From: Segatella copri | GTDB lineage: Bacteria; Bacteroidota; Bacteroidia; Bacteroidales; Bacteroidaceae | Direction: 5' to 3' | Assembly: GCF_949820605.1 (NCBI RefSeq) | Contig: NZ_CATKVU010000006.1 | Coordinates: forward strand, 2,305,001-2,369,000 | Length of the DNA: 64,000 nucleotides | Shown: positions 35,308-42,826 of the stretch, in pieces | Layout: each line of letters starts with the position of its first letter | Position numbering within the stretch: position 1 is the stretch's first letter | Made by a program: the position numbers and the translations under genes | The notes under the pieces: model-generated | Told to the model about the DNA's origin: nothing | Database searches by the model: none | What the model saw: only the letters and a program-made list of their open reading frames with translations

Positions 35308-36898
35308 CCTTAATTCCGCAACACTATATTTAACATTATTTATAAGTGCCTGTGCAACAAAAAGTTACCCAGGATTTTGCCATGTCAGAATTTTCACTTA
35401 CCTTAGTGTTGCGAAAAGAAGACAAGCAAAACTCTAATATGACATGGCAAAGATACAAATAAAATCTGAGAAACTCACTCCTTTTGGGGGAATTTTTTCG
35501 ATTATGGAGCAATTTGATGCTCTTTTAGCTCAAACCATAGATTCCACCTTGGGATTGAGATGCACTATGTTTGGTTATCAATATAGCGAGATTCTACGCT
35601 CTCTGATGTGCGTATATCTTTGTGGTGGCTCATGTATTGAGGATGTTACAACTCACCTGATGAAACATTTGTCTCTTCATCCAACTCTTCGCACTTGCAG
35701 CGCAGACACCATATTACGTGCTATCGAAGAACTGACTTTTAAGAGCATCACCTATAAGTCTGCTTCTGGCAAATCCTATGATTTCAATACTGCAGACAAG
35801 ATGAACTGCTTACTGGTCAATGCCCTGCTTGCTACTGGTCAATTGAAATCCGGTCAAGAGTATGATTTTGACTTTGACCATCAGTTCATTGAAACAGAGA
35901 AGTATGATGCAAAACCAACCTACAAGAAGTTCTTGGGCTATAGTCCAGGCGTAGCTGTCATTAACGACATGATTGTTGGTATTGAAAATAGAGACGGCAA
36001 CACAAACGTACGCTTCAACCAAAAAGAAACTTTGGAAAGAATCTTCAAGCGATTGGAGGCTTCGGAAATATATATTTCTCGTGCCCGCATGGATTGCGGC
36101 TCATGTTCGGAGGAAATCGTAGATATGGTAGAGGCTCATTGCAGGCATTTTTATATTCGTGCCAACAGATGCTCTTCTTTCTACGATTCCATGTTTGCCT
36201 TAACTGGATGGAAAACTGTTGAAATCAACGGTATTGAGTTTGAGTTGAATTCTATCCTTGTTGAGAAATGGAAAGGAAAACCGTATCGTCTTGTCATACA
36301 GAGACAAAGGCGAATAGATGGAGACCTTGACATTTGGGAAGGCGAATATACCTACAGATGTATACTGACTAACGATTACAAGTCGAGTGCAAGAGACATC
36401 GTGGAATTCTACAATCTTCGTGGTGGCAAGGAACGCATCTTCGATGACATGAACAATGGCTTTGGCTGGAATCGATTGCCAAAATCGTTCATGGCACAGA
36501 ATACTGTATTCCTGCTTATGACAGCTCTCATCAGAAACTTCTACAAAGCTATTATGCAGAGATTGAAAACCCATGAATTTGGATTGCGTGCCACCAGCAG
36601 AATCAAGACCTTTGTTTTCAAGTTCATCTCTGTTCCTGCGAAATGGATTAAGACATCACGTAGGCATGTATTGAACATTTACTCAGACAACAATGCTTAT
36701 GCCAACCTGTTCAAGACAGACTTTGGTTAAAGACCATGCTTTTCTGGTTAAACCAGCGTATTACCTCAAGTCGCTTTATGGGGTAAGGGGATTTTGTGTC
36801 TGCGACATTTCTGTTGTGCAAGAAATATGTACAATAAAATGAATTTTGTCGCTTTGCAAGCAAAATCCCACTAAACCCTATAGGTTGCGGATTTGAGG
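35308..36898 (+). mobile_element. IS1380-family insertion sequence, complete
   Basis: Imperfect terminal inverted repeats are seen: left CCTTAATTCCGCAACACTAT (from 35308), right, read inward, CCTCAAATCCGCAACCTATA (ending at 36898). Both flanks read ATATATA, consistent with a short target duplication in an AT-rich site. The element is 1591 bases and holds one intact transposase gene, so it may be active. Confidence 0.85.
35444..36730 (+). CDS. IS1380-family transposase
   Basis: This 428-residue DDE transposase begins MAKIQIKSEKLTPFGGIFSI, typical of the IS1380 family. FDFDHQFIETEKYDA carries the first acidic residue (about 145-155); RMDCGSCSEEIVDMV lies near 212-226; YNLRGGKERIFDDMNNGFGWNRLP (about 325-348) holds the YREK-like region and catalytic Glu; and DIHIWEG-type text lies between. 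It has normal length with no frameshift. It moves the surrounding IS. Confidence 0.95.
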   Translation: MAKIQIKSEKLTPFGGIFSIMEQFDALLAQTIDSTLGLRCTMFGYQYSEILRSLMCVYLCGGSCIEDVTTHLMKHLSLHPTLRTCSADTILRAIEELTFKSITYKSASGKSYDFNTADKMNCLLVNALLATGQLKSGQEYDFDFDHQFIETEKYDAKPTYKKFLGYSPGVAVINDMIVGIENRDGNTNVRFNQKETLERIFKRLEASEIYISRARMDCGSCSEEIVDMVEAHCRHFYIRANRCSSFYDSMFALTGWKTVEINGIEFELNSILVEKWKGKPYRLVIQRQRRIDGDLDIWEGEYTYRCILTNDYKSSARDIVEFYNLRGGKERIFDDMNNGFGWNRLPKSFMAQNTVFLLMTALIRNFYKAIMQRLKTHEFGLRATSRIKTFVFKFISVPAKWIKTSRRHVLNIYSDNNAYANLFKTDFG

Positions 36899-36999
36899 AT
36901 ATATAATAATAATGTGATAAAAAGTCCTGAGACATCATAAGAAAATGCTTCATTACCAAAATAAACGTCTCCAAAAGTACGTTTTTCAAATTTTATTTG

Positions 37000-37038
37000 T
37001 ACTTTTGCCGTGTCATTCAGAACTTTGTTTTATTTTTG
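37000..37038 (+). promoter_or_regulatory. Possible promoters of the LytTR operon
   Basis: Two -7-like boxes, TACTTTTG (37000-37007) and TATTTTTG (37031-37038), lie upstream of the small ORF. Neither has an ideal -33 at 19-20 bases (TTTG at 37004 is 23 bases before the second), so this is tentative. On the other strand CAAAAGTA (36972-36979) is a third box, pointing toward the IS. Confidence 0.35.
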
Positions 37039-37067
37039 CAGCACGATAATAAACAAAATGTCTGGAT

Positions 37068-37151
37068 ATGGCAAGCATCCCGGTGCACCAACAGAGTAGC
37101 TTAGGTACTCTGATAAAGAAGATAAATGATAGTGCTGCGTTAATTAAATAA
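37068..37151 (+). CDS. Possible 27-residue small protein upstream of the LytTR regulator
   Basis: ATG at 37068 opens 27 codons to TAA at 37149-37151, ending 12 bases before the regulator start. The peptide begins MASIPVHQQSSLGTLIKK and continues with a short Ala/Leu/Lys-rich helix, so the second half could be amphipathic. A second, overlapping 13-codon frame (MSGYGKHPGAPTE) begins at 37058. Either could be a leader peptide or a signal for the membrane regulator, or neither may be translated. The evidence is position and length only. Confidence 0.3.
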   Translation: MASIPVHQQSSLGTLIKKINDSAALIK

Positions 37152-37163
37152 ATCAGATTCAAC

Positions 37164-37988
37164 ATGTCGTTTCTAACTCGAACATATCCTTTTAAACAGA
37201 GTAAACACTTGCTAAAAGATAGTAGCATCTTTGGCTTCATCATTTGGGTAATTTTATATTTTCTGCAGCCATTTGGACTCTGCTTATATCAAGGTAACAA
37301 ATGCTTTGTTGCTACATTATTCGGACTGGTAACTTTTGGATGCCACATAACATACGCTGCAACGATATTGAAGTATTTGCATCAAACTATCAAGCCCTGG
37401 CGTATCTGGCATGAAGGAGTAGCTATACTCGGACTGATTTTCATCATTGCCTTCGGTAATTTCCTCCTATTCTCATACTTGTTTCATTATACGATTACAT
37501 TCAGTCTGTTTCTCTTGTTTCTAAATTGGACTATTATCATAGGCATATTTCTTACGACATTATCTATCGGAATGCAATACAACAGAACATTACGAGAGAG
37601 AATGGAAGAGTTGTTGCGCAATACAACAAAGGAACAGGAAGAAGTATCTATTACCATCCATGATACTAACGTAAGAGGAAACGATCTGTCGATTGCCATC
37701 AACGATCTACTTTATATCGAAGCACAGAAAAACAATGTATCCGTCTGTTTTCTAAAAGAAGGTAATGTTGTTGCTGTTGATATCCATACAACACTAACCC
37801 ATGCTCTTGAAGAGTTGAAAGAGTTTGAGAACATTTTCCAATGTCACCGTTCTTTTGCTGTCAATGTGAATAATATCACTTCGGCACGAGGCAACTCAAA
37901 TGGTTATCAACTGACTCTCGGAAATTGCACAAACATCATACCCGTTTCCCGAAGATTCGTGCCCAAGTTAAAGACTTATCTTACATAG
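37164..37988 (+). CDS. Membrane-bound LytTR-family transcription regulator
   Basis: This 274-residue protein has four predicted membrane helices: about 22-40 (SIFGFIIWVILYFLQPFG), 47-70, 84-108 (EGVAILGLIFIIAFGNFLLFSYLF) and 110-133. A short linker with a possible coiled coil follows (RTLRERMEELLRNTTKEQEE), then a C-terminal LytTR DNA-binding domain (about 175-274; DLLYIEAQKNNVSVCF, FQCHRSFAVNVNNI, IPVSRRFVPKLKTYL). It lacks a receiver domain, so it would sense a signal in or through the membrane and bind DNA directly. The next gene is a TonB receptor whose promoter carries phased LytTR-like sites overlapping the end of this gene. Confidence 0.88.
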   Translation: MSFLTRTYPFKQSKHLLKDSSIFGFIIWVILYFLQPFGLCLYQGNKCFVATLFGLVTFGCHITYAATILKYLHQTIKPWRIWHEGVAILGLIFIIAFGNFLLFSYLFHYTITFSLFLLFLNWTIIIGIFLTTLSIGMQYNRTLRERMEELLRNTTKEQEEVSITIHDTNVRGNDLSIAINDLLYIEAQKNNVSVCFLKEGNVVAVDIHTTLTHALEELKEFENIFQCHRSFAVNVNNITSARGNSNGYQLTLGNCTNIIPVSRRFVPKLKTYLT

Positions 37989-38055
37989 TTATTTGTCCTT
38001 CAACTTAGTTATTCGGCATCTTAACTAGCTTTCTATCATAAGTTTTAGTTGTATA
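37986..38055 (+). promoter_or_regulatory. Four 20-base-phased LytTR-like half-sites
   Basis: TAGTTATTTG (37986), TAGTTATTCG (38006), TAGCTTTCTA (38026) and TAGTTGTATA (38046) start exactly 20 bases apart. The last ends ten bases before the -33 box of the next gene. LytTR domains are known to bind direct repeats of about 9 bases on one face of the helix. The first two are near-identical; the third and fourth are weaker. Binding by the adjacent regulator is inferred. Confidence 0.55.
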
Positions 38056-38064
38056 TCCTAAGAA

Positions 38065-38096
38065 TTTGGTAACTCCAGTTTCATGCAGTATCTTTG
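38065..38096 (+). promoter_or_regulatory. TonB-receptor promoter, predicting a leaderless mRNA
   Basis: TTTG (38065-38068), 20 bases, then TATCTTTG (38089-38096). The start codon is at 38101, only five bases after the -7 box, about where transcription should start. Confidence 0.7.
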
Positions 38097-38100
38097 CGGC

Positions 38101-40155
38101 ATGAAACATCGAATAATACATATCGCATTGCTGCTGACTACAGTCTGCAACCTGGCTGCACAGACCATCATATCAGGCATGGTAAAAAGCGGTCAGGAAC
38201 CGCTTGCAGGTGCCAATGTTTTCATCATGGGCACAATTGATGGATGCCTGACAGATTCTCTGGGCAGGTTTTCCTTTTCCACATCAAAAACTGGAGAAGC
38301 GTCTATCAAGATTACCATGATTGGTTTTGAAGAATATATGCAGACTACAGATGCCTGCAAGTTACATAATCTTTCTATCCAAATGAAAGAAAAAGCTACG
38401 GCAATCCAAGAAGTTGTAATATCTGCCAGCACTTACAGTTTCGGGAGAAGTGACAACTTCAAGACTATGGATGCCTTAGATGTTGTGATGGCAGGTAATT
38501 CATGCGGGGACATTGTTGCAGCCCTGCAAACTTTACCCGGCACTCAAAAAGTGGGAGAAAATGGAAAACTCTATGTCCGTGGTGGAGAAAGCGAAGAATG
38601 CCAGACTTTCATTAACGGAATGCACGTCCTTGTTCCATATAGTACAAACACAGAAAATACTGCTGTACGTGGACGATTCTCTCCTTTTATATTTAAAGGT
38701 ATCAACTTTTCTCTTGGTGGATATAGCGGAGAATATGGACAAGCACTTTCCTCCGTTCTCCCTATGGAAACATCAGATGCTGCAACAAGTGACAAATATG
38801 GAGTCAGCGCATCATTGGTTGACTGGAACATCGGTGGCACCAAGGCATATTCCCACAGCAGCTTATCCTTTAATGCCGCACTAACAAGTTTGGGAATCTA
38901 CAATCAGTTATTTTCAGAAAGGCTTGATTTCAACAAGCCTTATCTAAAACTATCTGGCGAATCACAATACAAGAATGAGTTCCGAAATGCCGGAATATTG
39001 AAAACATACGTTGGCTATGATTTTACATCTGTAGGACAGCATATAGACAACCAAAACCTTTCGCTCAAAGAGAATAATATCTATGCCAACACAACCTATA
39101 AGGCACAGTGGGGTGCTGGCTACACGCTCTTTTGCGGTATGGCAAGCTCATCGGTATTCAACGATATAGAAGATGCGAAGATTGCTGGTGACCGATATTA
39201 CAACTTCAGGAATGAGATACATCTGAAAACAGGAATACGCAAAATTTGCTCGGATGCACTAAAAATATCGGCAGGAATGGAGGACTATCAGCGAAACAGC
39301 CTCATGGAGTACGAAAACGATTGCTACAAGTTGGATTATAATATTCTTGCTGCTCATATTGATGCCCAATGGAGGATGATGCCCCATGTGTTCCTGAATA
39401 TTTCGACAAGGACAGAATATATGGCTCATGCCAACTGGCTGTTTATGCCAAGGGCTACACTATGTTATATTCCTAACAAGAATTTTCAGCTTTCATTCGC
39501 TACCGGTCGGTATAGCCAGACTCCAGAAGATGACTATCTTGCAACAAACAAGAAATCTCTTGGACAAAGTACGGCAGATCATGCTATCCTATCCATACAA
39601 TATAAGTCGCCTGGTACACTCATACGAATAGAACCCTACTGGAAAAAATATCAGCGATTGCCTTTATGGGAAAAGGGTATTTACCAACCGAAAGGATATG
39701 GAAAGAGTAAAGGTATAGACATTTTTGTAGAAGAGCATTCGCTTTTCAAACATCTGACCACAGCATTTTCATATTCCTACAACGATTCCAAGCGATTCTA
39801 TCACGAATACACAGAAGAGCGAATACCTGACTACGCCTCAAGGCATAATCTGAGATTGACAGCAAAATATTCATTCGGCAAAGCAATCATCGGGCTGACT
39901 GAATCGTATGCAAGCGGACGTCATTTTCTTATTGGCAAGACACCACATTATAATAGCGTAGATATAAACCTTACTTATCTGCTAAGTCCCAAGGTCATTA
40001 TCTATTCTTCTCTGAACAACATCCTCGGCCGTACAAACATTTTCGGATATAATACTAACGGACGTTCGATAGTTCCATCTAGAGACAGATTTTTATATAT
40101 AGGCATATTTGTTTCACTTAAAAATAATAAAGCATATGACATTTCAAACTTTTAA
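38101..40155 (+). CDS. TonB-dependent receptor with N-terminal CarboxypepD-like domain
   Basis: This outer membrane protein of 684 residues has signal peptide MKHRIIHIALLLTTVCNLAAQ. A carboxypeptidase-regulatory-like domain (IISGMVKSGQEPLAGANVFI, about 23-42, up to residue 95) precedes a plug (IQEVVISASTYS; GDIVAALQTLPGTQKVGENGKLYVRGGESEECQTFING, about 140-175) and a barrel. It is shorter than SusC proteins and has no SusD partner. The start is fixed by the signal peptide. It lies 112 bases after the LytTR gene and overlaps the next gene by 20 bases. The ligand is unknown: iron, vitamin, peptide or metabolite are all possible. Confidence 0.88.
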   Translation: MKHRIIHIALLLTTVCNLAAQTIISGMVKSGQEPLAGANVFIMGTIDGCLTDSLGRFSFSTSKTGEASIKITMIGFEEYMQTTDACKLHNLSIQMKEKATAIQEVVISASTYSFGRSDNFKTMDALDVVMAGNSCGDIVAALQTLPGTQKVGENGKLYVRGGESEECQTFINGMHVLVPYSTNTENTAVRGRFSPFIFKGINFSLGGYSGEYGQALSSVLPMETSDAATSDKYGVSASLVDWNIGGTKAYSHSSLSFNAALTSLGIYNQLFSERLDFNKPYLKLSGESQYKNEFRNAGILKTYVGYDFTSVGQHIDNQNLSLKENNIYANTTYKAQWGAGYTLFCGMASSSVFNDIEDAKIAGDRYYNFRNEIHLKTGIRKICSDALKISAGMEDYQRNSLMEYENDCYKLDYNILAAHIDAQWRMMPHVFLNISTRTEYMAHANWLFMPRATLCYIPNKNFQLSFATGRYSQTPEDDYLATNKKSLGQSTADHAILSIQYKSPGTLIRIEPYWKKYQRLPLWEKGIYQPKGYGKSKGIDIFVEEHSLFKHLTTAFSYSYNDSKRFYHEYTEERIPDYASRHNLRLTAKYSFGKAIIGLTESYASGRHFLIGKTPHYNSVDINLTYLLSPKVIIYSSLNNILGRTNIFGYNTNGRSIVPSRDRFLYIGIFVSLKNNKAYDISNF

Positions 40156-40666
40156 ACGATTCGTATTGATGTCAGTCTTCTTCATGACAACATCTGTAGT
40201 TATCTATGCCCAGCAATCCACAATGCAGGGACTTATCGGACAGTCGCTTGCTAAACTTCAGCAACCGACATCAGAGAGCATACTTAATTGTATTGCAGAG
40301 ATGAAGCGTATTGATGATATGTTTCCTGATAGCATCCAGCCCAAGTTTCAGATAGCTTTGCAAAGTCTCAATTATTCCGTGATGAATCCGCATGCTCCAC
40401 AAACAGAAAATCTTCTAAAAGAGACAGAAGAAACTATTGCCAAGATGGAGAATATAAAGCATGCTGACCCGTCTGACATCTGTACCCTTCGCGGTTTTCT
40501 CTATATGGTACGCATCGTACAGAATCCTGGGCAAAACGGTCAACGCTATTATCTGGAAGTGATGCAGGATTACGAGAAAGCTCTCAAACTCAACCCTGAT
40601 AATCAACTGGCCAAACAATTGCAGCAAAAGTTTTTTGAGGGAATGAAACAGCAAACCGGTAAATAA
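40136..40666 (+). CDS. Small periplasmic protein with C-terminal TPR-like helices
   Basis: This protein of 176 residues has an N-terminal signal (MTFQTFKRFVLMSVFFMTTSVVIYAQ). The mature part is helical; YYLEVMQDYEKALKLNPDNQLAKQLQQKF (about 140-168) resembles one TPR unit. It overlaps the TonB-receptor gene by 20 bases, implying coupled translation and joint work. No enzyme motif is seen. It may be a periplasmic partner linking the receptor to the membrane regulator (speculative). It ends at a bidirectional terminator. Confidence 0.7.
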   Translation: MTFQTFKRFVLMSVFFMTTSVVIYAQQSTMQGLIGQSLAKLQQPTSESILNCIAEMKRIDDMFPDSIQPKFQIALQSLNYSVMNPHAPQTENLLKETEETIAKMENIKHADPSDICTLRGFLYMVRIVQNPGQNGQRYYLEVMQDYEKALKLNPDNQLAKQLQQKFFEGMKQQTGK

Positions 40667-40710
40667 GAAACAGAGGTTGTTTTATCCACGGACAATCTCC
40701 CCTGAGCCGA

Positions 40711-40756
40711 AAAAAAGAGTCGCAACCTAAAATATTATCAGGTTGCGACTCATTAC
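40711..40756. terminator. Terminator between the receptor operon and GH32
   Basis: GAGTCGCAACCT (40717-40728) and AGGTTGCGACTC (40740-40751) form a 12-base-pair stem. It is flanked by A6 on the left, so it serves the minus-strand GH32 gene well and probably the plus-strand operon too. Confidence 0.7.
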
Positions 40757-40801
40757 TATTTACATTTAAACCTACAATTCGACCATACAATATCTACGTG
40801 A

Positions 40802-42703
40802 TTACAAACCAAGCTTATGAACCTTCAGATTCTTGAATTCAGCCTTGCCATCCTGGGTGTAGAGCTTCACATTCTCGTATGGAGCTACAGGGAAGACGAG
40901 GTTGGTCATGGCGATACGACCGCCATCTACGAAGAGTTCTACAGATGACTTATCTACGAAAATATCAACATGATAGGTCTTCTTGCCATCCTCGCAAAGA
41001 CTCAATGGAGCCCAGGTAGCCAGAGCGAAATCGTTCTTGTAGTTGATGGAGTTGGTGATGCGGGCAGGCTCCTTGCCTTCTGCAGCACGCTGCTTGTCCC
41101 AAGCCAACTCGATATCGTGAGGAACTGCCTGCTTGCCAAAATCGGTCAAACCGCTCTCTGTTCTATCCATAACCACCTTGCCCTGCTTCATATCGAAATA
41201 AATCAGGGTGCGCTCACGCTTGTTGTTTGAAATCTCAATACCGGCAATACCGTTGGCATCTGGTGTTACATCAGCCTCAATCTCGAAGGCACCCTCCATA
41301 TTGGCTGCAACACCTTTCAGATCCTTGGCATCAGCAACAGAAGCATCAGCCAAATCCTTGGTTTCCTTTCTCAATGCATATACTTCAGGAGCTACATTCT
41401 CAGAAATATAATACTTGCCATTCTTCTCGTAAAGTTTCAACTCTCTTGGCAAACCGTTGGCACCACGGTTCTGCTTGAACGGAGTAAGGTTGGCATACTG
41501 CCAGTTGCTCATCCAGGTGATACCCAATACTCGGTCGCCTGTGTTTGAGAAGGTAACGGTAGCATAGTGATCCTTACCCCAATCGAGCCACTTCACATCG
41601 TGGGCATCAGGACAAGTAAACTTCTTGCCATCGAAATCGCCTACGAAATACTCGGTTGCACTGCCACCAAACCAGCAACCTGGATTGATATTCATGGTCA
41701 TCACCCACTTCATGTTCTTCTTATCACCATTTACAGGCAACTGGAAGAAGTCTGGGCACTCATACTGGCATGGCTGCTGACCCAAGCCCTTACCAAAGGC
41801 ACTCACGTAAGTCCATTTCTTGAGATTCTTTGACTTGTAGAAGCGGGTCTCCTTATCAGCAGAAACAATCATATACCAGCATTTTCCCTTCTCATACCAG
41901 AACACCTTAGGGTCACGGAAGTCCTTCAAGCCATCGAATGGAGTCAACACTGGGTTGCCCTCGTACTTGGTAAAGGTACGACCATTGTCATTGCTATAAG
42001 CGATGCACTGCACCTCATCATGGTTTACACTACTGTTGTTGGTATAGATGGCGATGATGGCATTCTTGCCGAAACCTGCCGTATTCTTCTTATCCACAAC
42101 CGAACTACCAGAGAAGATATGACCTACAGGGTCGCGAGCGATGGCTGGATCGAGATGCTCCCAATGAACCAGGTCCTTGCTTACGGCATGTCCCCAGTGC
42201 ATGTTGCCCCACTTGCTTCCGTATGGGTTATACTGGAAATAGAGATGATACTCACCATCCTTATACACCATTCCGTTAGGGTCGTTCATCCAACCATAGA
42301 GCGGAGTGAAGTGATAAGATGGGCGATAGTAATCGGTATTGGTGGTGTCGAATGTATCGCTGAGCTTGAGCAAGTTGAGTGCCAAAGCATCCTTCTTCAA
42401 GCCAAGAATCTTGACGGTAGCAGTCTTACCCTTGCCCAAAGCGAAAGGCACATAGTAATCAGAACCATTCTGAGCCAGGCGAACGTCCATCCAGGTATCA
42501 TCCTTAGAACCTGTATCGAGCAAAACCTGGGCCTCATCCTTCTCTTCCTGGATAGGGAGAAGAAGATACTTGGTAGGATTCTCCACTTTGATGATAGTAG
42601 TATCACCCTTGTGTTCGATATTCATCTTCTGTGCAAAGGCAGAAGTTGTAGCTGATGCCATCAACATGAGGCAGGCAGCCATCAGCATTTTGTTTGTTTC
42701 CAT
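40802..42703 (-). CDS. GH32 fructan hydrolase (2)
   Basis: This 633-residue secreted enzyme has signal peptide METNKMLMAACLMLMASATTSAFAQ, an N-terminal beta domain (about 26-125), and a propeller with WMNDPNG (residue 138 on; Asp 141 nucleophile), FRDP (about 265) and ECPD (about 320). A C-terminal sandwich with FVDKSSVELFVDGGRIAMTN is typical of GH32. It is related to the enzyme at 24974-26692 but about 60 residues longer, with an insert near 560-590. It probably has a different linkage or chain-length preference. It is encoded downstream of the frameshifted TonB receptor. The upstream gap 42704-42826 shows a small ACTATA/TATAGT inverted repeat. Confidence 0.93.
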   Translation of the reverse strand: METNKMLMAACLMLMASATTSAFAQKMNIEHKGDTTIIKVENPTKYLLLPIQEEKDEAQVLLDTGSKDDTWMDVRLAQNGSDYYVPFALGKGKTATVKILGLKKDALALNLLKLSDTFDTTNTDYYRPSYHFTPLYGWMNDPNGMVYKDGEYHLYFQYNPYGSKWGNMHWGHAVSKDLVHWEHLDPAIARDPVGHIFSGSSVVDKKNTAGFGKNAIIAIYTNNSSVNHDEVQCIAYSNDNGRTFTKYEGNPVLTPFDGLKDFRDPKVFWYEKGKCWYMIVSADKETRFYKSKNLKKWTYVSAFGKGLGQQPCQYECPDFFQLPVNGDKKNMKWVMTMNINPGCWFGGSATEYFVGDFDGKKFTCPDAHDVKWLDWGKDHYATVTFSNTGDRVLGITWMSNWQYANLTPFKQNRGANGLPRELKLYEKNGKYYISENVAPEVYALRKETKDLADASVADAKDLKGVAANMEGAFEIEADVTPDANGIAGIEISNNKRERTLIYFDMKQGKVVMDRTESGLTDFGKQAVPHDIELAWDKQRAAEGKEPARITNSINYKNDFALATWAPLSLCEDGKKTYHVDIFVDKSSVELFVDGGRIAMTNLVFPVAPYENVKLYTQDGKAEFKNLKVHKLGL

Positions 42704-42826
42704 TGTAAAATTATTGTTAATTGTTATTGTTTATCTATAGAATATAGCATTGTTTTCGTTATTATCGACAGCACTATACATTATCATATAGTACTGCCTT
42801 ATCTTATTATGTTATGTTTGAACTAA

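Noticed and set aside
36899..36989. N-terminal part of the gene truncated by IS1380
   Set aside because: Short minus-strand frames start there, but none shows a signal peptide or joins the remnant in frame once the IS is removed.
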